Assembly: GCA_913009215.1 (NCBI GenBank)
Contig: CAJVXG010000066.1
Location: 1 to 8,079 of the forward strand
Direction of reading: 5' to 3'
Length of the DNA stretch: 8,079 bases
DNA from: an uncultured Gammaproteobacteria bacterium
GTDB lineage: Bacteria > Pseudomonadota > Gammaproteobacteria > Acidiferrobacterales > CAJVXG01
Under the pieces are notes generated by a model, which saw only the letters and a program-made list of their open reading frames with translations, was not told the origin of the DNA and made no database searches. Of this stretch, positions 1 through 6,127 are shown piece by piece (within the stretch, counting starts at the first letter, position 1; each line of letters begins with the position of its first letter). A program made the position numbers and the translations under genes.

Positions 1-1034
1 TGTCTTAGCGGTTCACTGGCCTGACCTCTGCGGTCAGACAAGACCTCCCGAACCTGTTTGCTTTTGGGCATATTGCCCAGGGCCACCGCGATATTACGCT
101 GCCAACGGTGATAGCCAATGCGGCGGATGGCGCTGCCTTCCGTGTATTGCAGGAACTCGGTCTCGGTCCACTGGAACAGTCGCAACAAGGTCTCGCCATC
201 AAGGCCATGACGCACCATAAAGTCCTCCTCTTTGCTGTCTTGTTTGAAGCGATTCCACGGGCAGACCATCTGGCAATCGTCGCAACCGTATATACGATTT
301 CCCATGAGCGGGCGTAATTCTTCCGGAATGATGCCATCGTACTCAATGGTGAGGTAGGAAATACAACGCCGGGCATCGAGTTTGTACGGACCGACGATGG
401 CCTGTGTCGGACAGGCATCAATGCAGGCCGTACAGTCACCGCAATGGTTGTCTGCGCCTTTATCCACGGGCAACGGCAGGTTGGTATAGATCTCGCCCAA
501 AAAAAACCAGGAGCCGCTGCCTTTATTAATCAGGTTGGTGTGTTTGCCGATCCAGCCAAGACCGGCCTTTTCGGCAATGGCCTTCTCCAGCACCGGTGCG
601 CTGTCGCTAAAGACGCGATATTGAAACGGACCAATGGCCGATTGAATCCGGTGCGCCAGTTTCTGCAGGCGATGGCGCAGTACCTTGTGATAATCCCGGC
701 CCAGGGCGTAGCGTGAAATAAAGGCCTTTTCCGGATTATGCAGTATGTCGGCCATCGGCACCGCATCCGCCGGGAAGTAATCCATGCGTACCGAAATAAT
801 ACGTAATGTGCCGGGGATTAATAGTCCCGGTCGACTGCGTTTTCGGCCATGTTTGGCCATGTAGTGCATATCGCCATGGTAGTTTTTTTGCAGCCATTGC
901 TGCAGCAGGGATTCGGCTTCATCGAGTTTGGCATCGCTAATGCCGGTTTGCTGGAAGCCCAGTTGCCGGCTCCATTGCTTGATTGAGGCCGATAATTCCC
1001 GGTAATCCGGCTGGATATTTCTTTCTGAAGGCAT
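1..1034 (-). CDS. queG: Epoxyqueuosine reductase QueG (3' end cut by window edge)
   Basis: QueG carries out the last step of tRNA queuosine synthesis in the cytoplasm: cobalamin-dependent reduction of epoxyqueuosine to queuosine at the wobble base of GUN anticodons. The minus-strand frame is open without interruption from ATG (1034-1032) to the left edge, giving 344 codons. E. coli QueG has about 379 residues, so roughly the last 35 (end of the HEAT-like tail) are missing from view. Two iron-sulfur motifs are visible: CGDCTACIDACP (Cys198, 201, 204, 208) and CDDCQMVCP (Cys251, 254, 258), with Cys224 between them; these fit the two [4Fe-4S] clusters of the family. Asp144 in FSDSAPVLEK matches the conserved catalytic aspartate, followed by the typical GLGWIGKHTNLI. 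A weak TAGGT lies just upstream of the start. The gene is divergent from nnr, as in E. coli. Identification is firm. Confidence 0.96.
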   Translation of the reverse strand, partial: MPSERNIQPDYRELSASIKQWSRQLGFQQTGISDAKLDEAESLLQQWLQKNYHGDMHYMAKHGRKRSRPGLLIPGTLRIISVRMDYFPADAVPMADILHNPEKAFISRYALGRDYHKVLRHRLQKLAHRIQSAIGPFQYRVFSDSAPVLEKAIAEKAGLGWIGKHTNLINKGSGSWFFLGEIYTNLPLPVDKGADNHCGDCTACIDACPTQAIVGPYKLDARRCISYLTIEYDGIIPEELRPLMGNRIYGCDDCQMVCPWNRFKQDSKEEDFMVRHGLDGETLLRLFQWTETEFLQYTEGSAIRRIGYHRWQRNIAVALGNMPKSKQVREVLSDRRGQASEPLR

Positions 1035-1071
1035 TAAGACCTATCATATACAAAAAATCACCAGGATTACG
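1035..1071. promoter_or_regulatory. Divergent queG/nnr intergenic gap
   Basis: Only 37 bases separate the two divergent start codons, so promoters for either gene must overlap this gap or the opposite gene's first codons. On the plus strand an AGGA (1063-1066) sits five bases before the nnr ATG and is a plausible ribosome binding site; TATACA (1047-1052) could serve as a -10 box giving a short leader, but no good -35 box is seen upstream. On the minus strand TATGAT (rc of 1043-1048) resembles a -10 box but would start transcription almost at the queG ATG, so the queG promoter more likely lies inside the nnr 5' region. The promoter assignments are weak. Confidence 0.35.
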
Positions 1072-2562
1072 ATGAGCTTACCGGAAAAACTGTACACGGC
1101 CGAACAAACACGTCTACTGGACAGTACCGCCATGGAACACTACCGGATTCCCGGCATGACCTTGATGGAGCGCGCCGGCGAGTCTGCATTCACCCTGTTA
1201 CGGACACGTTGGTCCAAGTTAAGGCGTTTACTGGTGTTTTGTGGTATCGGTAATAATGCCGGTGATGGTTATGTACTGGCGCGACTGGCCCACAATGCCG
1301 GTCTTGCCGTGACCGTGCTTGCCGTGGGCGAGCCCGACAGGCTTGGCGGCGATGCACTACAGGCCTATGAACTGTGTCGTGATGCCGGTGTCGACATATT
1401 GCCTTATGATGGTAGCTCTACTCCCGATTGCCAGATCATGGTCGATGCCTTGTTTGGCACGGGGCTGGATCGTGACGTCAGCGGCCACTGGCGGCAGGCG
1501 ATTCAGGCCATGAACCAGCGCCCCAAAAGAGTACCATTGTTATCGCTGGATATTCCTTCGGGCTTGCATGCCGATTATGGTGTTGCCATGGCTGAGGCGG
1601 TAGAGGCGACGGCAACCATCACCTTTATTGCTGTGAAAACAGGATTGTTGACCGGTGCTGGCATGGATTATACCGGGGAGTTATTTTTCGATGATTTGTT
1701 TATACCGGCAGAGGTGTATGACACCGTAGAGTCCTCGGTGCGGCGCCTGACAAAAACAAAAATGCGTGATCTGAAGCCGAAGCGCAAACCGAGTATGCAC
1801 AAGGGCGAGGCCGGGCATCTCGTAGTGCTGGGTGGGGATATCCATATGGGCGGTGCGGCAAGACTGGCCGGTGAGGCGGCCTACCGCAGTGGCGCCGGGC
1901 TCGTTAGCATAGGAACACACGAAACTCATAGTAACTGTTTGCACAACACCTGCCCGGAATTAATGGTGTACGGTGTGGCGTCATTGCATTCCGCCCGGGA
2001 GCTCGTGGAAAAAGGTGAGGTGGTCGCCATTGGTCCTGGTCTTGGTCATGACTCATGGGGGCGTTATCTTTTTCATGCCACCATCGACCTGCCGTTGCCT
2101 TTGGTGGTCGATGCCGATGGCCTCAACCTGCTGGCCGAGAATCCACGTAAACGGGACGACTGGATATTGACTCCGCACCCCGGTGAAGCAGCGCGTTTAT
2201 TAAAAAAAGGCACTGTCGATATTCAGAGGAACCGCTTCGATGCGGTACGGCAGATCTGCGAACAATACGGTGGTGTTTGTGTATTAAAAGGAGCGGGCAC
2301 ATTAATCGCAGTCGATGGCAGTGATGAGATCTATTTGTGTAACCAGGGTAATGCCGGTATGGCCACTGCCGGTATGGGTGATGTGCTCACGGGCATTATC
2401 GCCGGTTTGTTGGTACAAAAATTAAGACCAATGGATGCCGCATGCCTGGGGGTCTGGTTGCATGCCAATGCCGGAGACAGGGTAAAGGAATCACAGGGCG
2501 CCATTGGCATGCGTGCCAGCGACTTGATGCTCGAGATTCGGACTGTGCTGAACCATTTATAA
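1072..2562 (+). CDS. nnr: Bifunctional NAD(P)HX epimerase / ADP-dependent NAD(P)HX dehydratase
   Basis: Nnr (YjeF) repairs hydrated NADH and NADPH: the N-terminal domain interconverts the R and S epimers and the C-terminal domain dehydrates S-NAD(P)HX using ADP. The protein has 496 residues, the usual full bifunctional length. The YjeF_N epimerase domain (about 10-225) shows CGIGNNAGDGYVLAR (58-72), VDALFGTGL (124-132) and SLDIPSGL (158-165). The ribokinase-like C domain (about 235-496) shows HKGEAGHLVVLGG (243-255), GPGLG (321-325), VVDADGLN (345-352), TPHPGE (367-372), LKGAGT (405-410) and GNAGMATAGMGD (426-437), with Asp437 at the catalytic position. The ATG has an AGGA five bases upstream. 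The stop codon overlaps the tsaE start by one base (TAATG), so the gene heads an nnr-tsaE-amiB operon. No sign of damage; assignment is firm. Confidence 0.97.
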   Translation: MSLPEKLYTAEQTRLLDSTAMEHYRIPGMTLMERAGESAFTLLRTRWSKLRRLLVFCGIGNNAGDGYVLARLAHNAGLAVTVLAVGEPDRLGGDALQAYELCRDAGVDILPYDGSSTPDCQIMVDALFGTGLDRDVSGHWRQAIQAMNQRPKRVPLLSLDIPSGLHADYGVAMAEAVEATATITFIAVKTGLLTGAGMDYTGELFFDDLFIPAEVYDTVESSVRRLTKTKMRDLKPKRKPSMHKGEAGHLVVLGGDIHMGGAARLAGEAAYRSGAGLVSIGTHETHSNCLHNTCPELMVYGVASLHSARELVEKGEVVAIGPGLGHDSWGRYLFHATIDLPLPLVVDADGLNLLAENPRKRDDWILTPHPGEAARLLKKGTVDIQRNRFDAVRQICEQYGGVCVLKGAGTLIAVDGSDEIYLCNQGNAGMATAGMGDVLTGIIAGLLVQKLRPMDAACLGVWLHANAGDRVKESQGAIGMRASDLMLEIRTVLNHL

Positions 2563-3023
2563 TGGCGCATCGTGTTAGTAAAGATATAGCAAGCAGCGAG
2601 GAGATGACCGCCCTGGGCGCCGATATGGCGCAGTCCATTCAGGGCATTGGGCGTATTTATTTCAGTGGCGATCTTGGTGCCGGCAAGACCACCTTGATCA
2701 GGGGCATGTTGCAGGGTCTGGGCTATACTGGCGCCGTGAAAAGTCCAACCTTTTCGTTGCTGGAGCCCTATCCGGATCTGCAACCACCGGTGTACCATTT
2801 TGATTTGTATCGCCTGCAAAAAGCAGAGGAGCTGGAGTATCTCGGCTGGCGAGAATATTTCCTGGAACAGAATTTGTGCCTGCTGGAATGGCCCAGTCGG
2901 GCCACCGGAATTTTGCCAATCCCGGACTTAAACGTTATTATTCGTAAAACCGGAGAAGGTCGGGTGGTGCAGCTGGAACCAGTTCAACAACAGGCCATTG
3001 CCATGCTCGACACATTACCATGA
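2562..3023 (+). CDS. tsaE: tRNA threonylcarbamoyladenosine biosynthesis ATPase TsaE
   Basis: TsaE (YjeE) is the P-loop ATPase that works with TsaB and TsaD to make N6-threonylcarbamoyladenosine at position 37 of ANN-decoding tRNAs; it acts in the cytoplasm. The product is 153 residues, the usual size. The Walker A motif is GDLGAGKTT (36-44, Lys42), followed by the family signatures SPTFSLLEPY (61-70), YHFDLYRL (78-85, Asp81) and LCLLEWP (105-111, Glu109). The reading frame stays open upstream to 2442, but the ATG at 2562 is preferred: it gives the normal N-terminus and forms the TAATG overlap with the nnr stop. No Shine-Dalgarno is seen before it, so translation probably depends on coupling to nnr. 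The end overlaps the next gene as ATGA. Assignment is firm. Confidence 0.96.
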   Translation: MAHRVSKDIASSEEMTALGADMAQSIQGIGRIYFSGDLGAGKTTLIRGMLQGLGYTGAVKSPTFSLLEPYPDLQPPVYHFDLYRLQKAEELEYLGWREYFLEQNLCLLEWPSRATGILPIPDLNVIIRKTGEGRVVQLEPVQQQAIAMLDTLP

Positions 3024-4393
3024 TAGTGGCGCGTAGCAGTTTACGCATAGTTTTGCTCCTGATTGGCCTGATACCTGCGATGGGCCAAGCGTCATCGGTC
3101 TCCGTTAAAAACCTGCGCATGTGGCAGGCCCCTGACCATACCCGCCTGGTATTTGATCTTAGTGGTCCCCTGGAACATCGTCTCTTCAGTCTCAGCAATC
3201 CCGAGCGTATTGTGATTGATATGAAAAAAGCGCGATGGGATGGCGTTCTGCCTGTGCTGGACTATTCTGGTCCGCTGCTGGCCAGGGTACGCACCGGAGG
3301 GCAGGACAAGGACAACCTGCGTGTGGTACTTGATCTCAAGCAGTCCACACGACCGCGGACCTTTGTTTTGGCACCTTACGGTCAATATGGCCATCGTCTG
3401 GTGATCGACCTGTATTTTAAAAAAGCGGAAGATGCCGCTAGCAGGAAGCCTGCGAAAACCGGGGTAATCAGTAAAGGCTCCGTTGACAAGAAAAAAATTA
3501 TCGTTATTGCAGTTGATGCCGGTCATGGCGGCGATGACCCGGGGGCGATAGGACGTCGTTACCGTACCAGAGAAAAACATGTGGTGTTGGCTATTGCCAG
3601 GGAAGTCACCAGACGTATCAACAGGGAAGCGGGGATGCGCGCCTTCTTAACCCGCAAAGGCGATTATTTTATTTCATTGCGACGGCGTACTCGTATAGCC
3701 CGTAGTCGCGGCGCCGATATCTTTATCTCCATCCATGCCGACTACATACCCGGACGCCGGGGGAGGCGTGTCCGTGGTTCATCGGTTTATGCCTTGTCGC
3801 AACGTGGTGCTACCAGTGAAACGGCGCGCTTGCTGGCTAACAAGGAAAATGCTTCGGATTTAATTGGCGGCAGTTTTGCCGATAAAGATGACATTTTGGC
3901 CAAGGTACTGATTGATTTATCGCAAACCGCTACCATTGCTGCCAGCATCAGGATGGGGAAAGATATGTTGGGCACCTTGCGTAGTGCGGGTCCATTACAC
4001 AAATATTCGGTTGCTCAGGCCGGCTTTACCGTGCTGAAGTCACCCGCGGTTCCATCCATCCTGATTGAAACGGCGTTTATCTCCAACCCTGGTGAGGAAA
4101 GAAAACTGCGTTCAAGATCGTTCCAGAGGAAAATTGCGGCAAGTATTGTGAATGGCCTGCGCCGTTATATTGCGAGGGGTAGTATACAAAAATATCGTCG
4201 GCATGTTGTTGCGAAGTCCAGGTCCCCGATAGTTGCTACCAGAGACCATCAGCCCCGGTATCATATGATTAAACGAGGAGATACCTTGTCTGGCATAGCG
4301 CTAAGGTACAAGGTCAATATTGATGCGATTCGCTTTGCCAACAATATGCCAAACAGCAAACTGATTATTGGGCGGCGTTTGCAAATACCCTGA
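3020..4393 (+). CDS. amiB: Periplasmic N-acetylmuramoyl-L-alanine amidase, AMIN + Amidase_3 + LysM
   Basis: This zinc amidase cleaves the bond between N-acetylmuramic acid and the stem peptide to split septal murein at cell division. The 457-residue protein has a signal peptide (hydrophobic 9-20, likely cleavage after GQA24), an AMIN domain (about 26-133) for septal targeting, a linker, an Amidase_3 catalytic domain (about 161-384) and one LysM domain (about 414-457, starting YHMIKRGDTLSGIA). The expected zinc and catalytic residues are all present: His169 in DAGHGG, Glu185 in TREKH, His239 in SIHAD and Glu350 in LIETAFISN. The stretch 276-316 between them corresponds to the regulatory region that blocks the active site until an EnvC/NlpD-type activator binds. 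After SIHADYIP there is an unusually basic stretch (245-252, five arginines). The start overlaps the tsaE stop (ATGA). The symbol follows gene position and LysM; AmiC-like naming is also possible. Confidence 0.93.
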   Translation: MIVARSSLRIVLLLIGLIPAMGQASSVSVKNLRMWQAPDHTRLVFDLSGPLEHRLFSLSNPERIVIDMKKARWDGVLPVLDYSGPLLARVRTGGQDKDNLRVVLDLKQSTRPRTFVLAPYGQYGHRLVIDLYFKKAEDAASRKPAKTGVISKGSVDKKKIIVIAVDAGHGGDDPGAIGRRYRTREKHVVLAIAREVTRRINREAGMRAFLTRKGDYFISLRRRTRIARSRGADIFISIHADYIPGRRGRRVRGSSVYALSQRGATSETARLLANKENASDLIGGSFADKDDILAKVLIDLSQTATIAASIRMGKDMLGTLRSAGPLHKYSVAQAGFTVLKSPAVPSILIETAFISNPGEERKLRSRSFQRKIAASIVNGLRRYIARGSIQKYRRHVVAKSRSPIVATRDHQPRYHMIKRGDTLSGIALRYKVNIDAIRFANNMPNSKLIIGRRLQIP

Positions 4394-4400
4394 CGATATT

Positions 4401-4416
4401 GAATCCCTTGGGGTTC
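4401..4416 (+). terminator. Possible weak terminator hairpin downstream of amiB
   Basis: GAATCC-CTTG-GGGTTC forms a six-pair stem (one T-G wobble) around a CTTG loop, starting seven bases after the amiB stop. It is followed by TATTCT rather than a proper T-run, so termination would be inefficient unless the next hairpin helps. Position supports an operon end; the structure alone is modest. Confidence 0.4.
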
Positions 4417-4423
4417 TATTCTC

Positions 4424-4437
4424 CGCCGCTTGCGGCG
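4424..4437. repeat. GC-rich hairpin A with CTTG loop
   Basis: CGCCG-CTTG-CGGCG is a perfect five-pair stem. In RNA a G-C pair closing a CUUG loop is a known very stable tetraloop. The 12-base core CCGCTTGCGGCG (4426-4437) recurs exactly 200 bases further on, in hairpin B, on the other side of the palindromic element. No T-run follows, so it is not a classic terminator; a REP-like repeat is another possibility. Confidence 0.55.
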
Positions 4438-4466
4438 TAAACTGTTGATGCTCTTTTCGCATAAAG

Positions 4467-4576
4467 ATTAACCGCAGAGGACACAGAGGAAACCAAAATT
4501 ACTAAATAGTGTGTTTCAGACTCCATGGAGATAAAGCATATTTTCTCTGCGAACCTTTGCGTCCTCTGCGGTTAAT
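4467..4576. repeat. Palindromic intergenic element, 'AACCGCAGAGGAC' type
   Basis: The left arm (4467-4489) and the reverse complement of the right arm (4554-4576) agree at 21 of 23 positions, the first 16 perfectly (ATTAACCGCAGAGGAC). The 64-base centre holds a 10-base palindrome, CTCCATGGAG (4521-4530), close to the axis. CTCTGCG occurs at 4545-4551 and again at 4564-4570, and the left arm carries the matching CGCAGAG and CACAGAG. No open frame and no clear target-site duplication are seen. Intergenic sequences built from CCGCAGAGG units are, from memory, common in many bacterial genomes but poorly classified; a non-autonomous, MITE-like origin is an inference. Confidence 0.75.
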
Positions 4577-4583
4577 AATGATT

Positions 4584-4612
4584 TTGAGAATACAGTTAGT
4601 GTAAGGGATGAT
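4584..4612 (+). promoter_or_regulatory. Candidate sigma70 promoter for the transporter gene
   Basis: TTGAGA (4584-4589, five of six to consensus) is followed after 17 bases by GATGAT (4607-4612, four of six). It lies just outside the right arm of the palindromic element and would put hairpin B in the 5' leader of the transporter mRNA. Prediction by eye only. Confidence 0.35.
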
Positions 4613-4619
4613 AACAGTA

Positions 4620-4640
4620 CCCCGACCGCTTGCGGCGGGG
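4620..4640. repeat. GC-rich hairpin B with CTTG loop
   Basis: CCCCG-a-CCG-CTTG-CGG-CGGGG pairs eight bases with one bulged A around the same CTTG loop as hairpin A, and shares its CCGCTTGCGGCG core (4626-4637). It lies about 50 bases upstream of the transporter start. No T-run follows. It may be a REP-like repeat or a leader structure. Confidence 0.55.
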
Positions 4641-4656
4641 ATGTTTATTCAGGCAA

Positions 4657-4662
4657 TATAAT
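4657..4662 (+). promoter_or_regulatory. Consensus -10 box TATAAT upstream of the transporter gene
   Basis: An exact TATAAT would start transcription near 4669, leaving a leader of about 23 bases that includes the GGAG ribosome binding site (4682-4685). No acceptable -35 box or extended -10 TG is found at the right distance, because that region is hairpin B. It may need an activator, or may be chance in an AT-rich stretch. Confidence 0.3.
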
Positions 4663-4691
4663 AATCCAGGCAGAAAGATACGGAGTTTTGC

Positions 4692-6095
4692 ATGGCAGAA
4701 AGAAAACAATCCATACATGGTCAGTGGTCCTCTCGACTGGCCTTCATTATGGCAGCAACCGGATCGGCCGTTGGGCTGGGTAATATCTGGAAATTTCCGT
4801 ATATCGCCGGTGAAAATGGTGGCGGCGCCTTTGTATTGTTTTATCTGCTATGCATAGTATTGATTGGTGTTCCTATTATGATGGCAGAGGTGATGTTGGG
4901 TCGACGCGGTCGCCAAAGCCCGATTAACACCATGCGGGAACTGGCCCACGAAGAGAGTCGCCATGGTTTTTGGCAAATTGTTGGCTGGGGAGGCGTGCTG
5001 GCAGGCTTCTTGATTCTATCCTATTACAGCGTTATTGCCGGTTGGGCCCTGGCCTATGTCCTCAAGGCATTTAGCGGCGCGTTTACAGGTATTGGCGGCG
5101 AGCAGTCGAAGGCGTTATTTGGCGGTTTTACCAATGATGCCTACGCTGTTGGTTTCTGGCATACCGTTTTTATGATCATTACCATGGTCGTCGTTGCCCG
5201 GGGCGTGCGTCACGGGCTGGAAAAAGCGGTTCGTTACCTGATGCCGGCATTGTTAATATTGTTGCTGGTGCTGGTGGGTTATGCCATGAGCACCGATGGT
5301 TTTGTTACAGGCCTGAAATTCCTGTTCGCGCCGGATTTTAGCAAACTCAGTGGCGACGCCATGCTCGAGGCCATGGGCCATGCATTTTTTACGTTGAGCC
5401 TCGGTATGGGGGCGATTATGATTTATGGCTCCTACTTGCCAAAGAATGTATCCATTGCCAAAACAACTTTTTATGTAGCCGGTGCGGACACCCTGGTGGC
5501 CTTACTGGCTGGCATGGCTATTTTTCCGTTGGTTTTTACCTATGGCCTGGAAAGTAGTGCCGGGCCCAGCCTGATCTTTCAAACCTTGCCCATTGCCTTC
5601 GGTAACATTCCGGGTGGGGTGTTCCTGGCGGGGTTATTTTTTATCTTGCTGGTCTTTGCGGCGTGGACATCCTCTATCTCCCTGATCGAACCCGCGGTGG
5701 CCTGGCTGGTCGAGAACCGGGGTATGAAACGCATTACCGCATCGCTGTGGGCTGGTGTGGTCACCTGGTTGCTTGGCTTTGCAACGGTATTTTCATTCAA
5801 TATCTGGTCCGATGTAAAACCATTATCGGGGCTGGCTACATTCGAGAAATCCACCCTGTTTGATTTACTGGATTATCTGACGGCTAATATCATGTTGCCT
5901 CTTGGTGGTTTTCTAATTGCCATATTTGCAGGCTGGCTGATGACGCGTAAATCCAGCAAAGAAGAGTTGAAGATAAAATTCCCGTACGGTTACCCGGTAT
6001 GGCTATTCCTGGTCCGTTTTATTGCGCCTGGTGCGGTTATCGCGGTCTTCATTGTGAAAACCGGACTTTGGACATGGGCGAAAAATATTTTCTGA
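4692..6095 (+). CDS. Sodium-dependent transporter, neurotransmitter:sodium symporter (NSS/SNF) family
   Basis: Inner-membrane importer with the LeuT fold, expected to couple uptake of an amino acid or similar small solute to sodium. The 467-residue sequence has about 11 membrane helices (near 14-35, 45-66, 98-125, 155-170, 182-199, 227-248, 256-284, 308-333, 347-370, 392-416, 434-458), as in 11-helix bacterial members such as MhsT. Helix 1 carries the family signature GSAVGLGNIWKFPY (24-37) and then ENGGGAF. Sodium-site residues can be matched to LeuT: Gly24, Ala26, Val27 and Asn31 in helix 1, and Ala323, Thr326 and Ser327 in the AAWTSS motif of helix 8. Asp266 in helix 7 lies in the region where other members bind sodium or chloride. 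GGAG ends six bases before the ATG, and later methionines would remove helix 1. The substrate cannot be read from sequence. The gene stands alone and converges on glnD. Confidence 0.93.
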   Translation: MAERKQSIHGQWSSRLAFIMAATGSAVGLGNIWKFPYIAGENGGGAFVLFYLLCIVLIGVPIMMAEVMLGRRGRQSPINTMRELAHEESRHGFWQIVGWGGVLAGFLILSYYSVIAGWALAYVLKAFSGAFTGIGGEQSKALFGGFTNDAYAVGFWHTVFMIITMVVVARGVRHGLEKAVRYLMPALLILLLVLVGYAMSTDGFVTGLKFLFAPDFSKLSGDAMLEAMGHAFFTLSLGMGAIMIYGSYLPKNVSIAKTTFYVAGADTLVALLAGMAIFPLVFTYGLESSAGPSLIFQTLPIAFGNIPGGVFLAGLFFILLVFAAWTSSISLIEPAVAWLVENRGMKRITASLWAGVVTWLLGFATVFSFNIWSDVKPLSGLATFEKSTLFDLLDYLTANIMLPLGGFLIAIFAGWLMTRKSSKEELKIKFPYGYPVWLFLVRFIAPGAVIAVFIVKTGLWTWAKNIF

Positions 6096-6127
6096 AGTTT
6101 TTGCGGGGATACAAATACTGAACGAGA
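6096..6127. other. Short convergent gap between transporter gene and glnD
   Basis: The 32 bases between the two stop codons contain no stem followed by a T-run on either strand. The nearest inverted pair, AACC...GGTT at about 6143-6156, is four bases long and inside the glnD coding end. Transcripts from the two sides may therefore overlap, or termination may be Rho-dependent. Confidence 0.5.

Larger units (their letters stand above)
4394..4691. other. Gene-free, structure-rich spacer between amiB and the transporter gene
   Basis: These 298 bases contain no convincing coding frame on either strand. They hold, in order, a hairpin right after amiB (4401-4416), a GC-rich hairpin (4424-4437), a long palindromic element (4467-4576), a possible sigma70 promoter (4584-4612), a second GC-rich hairpin (4620-4640), a TATAAT box (4657-4662) and the ribosome binding site of the transporter gene. 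In E. coli-like genomes mutL would follow amiB at this point; no mutL remnant is seen. Confidence 0.8.

Noticed and set aside
5..766. Open frames on both strands across queG (for example 5-439 and 530-766 minus), which might suggest a frameshifted gene
   Set aside because: Reading the minus strand in the frame of the ATG at 1034 gives one uninterrupted QueG sequence to the window edge; the others are out-of-frame shadows without family motifs.
2331..2819. 162-codon minus-strand frame spanning the nnr/tsaE junction
   Set aside because: It lies antisense to two clearly conserved genes and its sequence has no recognisable domain or ribosome binding site.
3092..3580. 162-codon minus-strand frame antisense to the amidase gene
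   Set aside because: It covers the conserved AMIN region and has unusual composition; it is a shadow frame.
4467..4576. Rho-independent terminator formed by the long inverted repeat
   Set aside because: The arms are 64 bases apart and no T-run follows the right arm, so it does not resemble an intrinsic terminator.
4424..4640. CRISPR array or tRNA/small RNA gene in the spacer
   Set aside because: The repeats are two hairpins plus one inverted pair, not regular direct repeats with unique spacers, and no cloverleaf with anticodon arm could be formed by eye.
4630..4857. 75-codon plus-strand frame starting in hairpin B and overlapping the transporter gene
   Set aside because: It is in another frame from the transporter, begins inside a stem and shows no family features; the start at 4692 has a good ribosome binding site and full helix 1.
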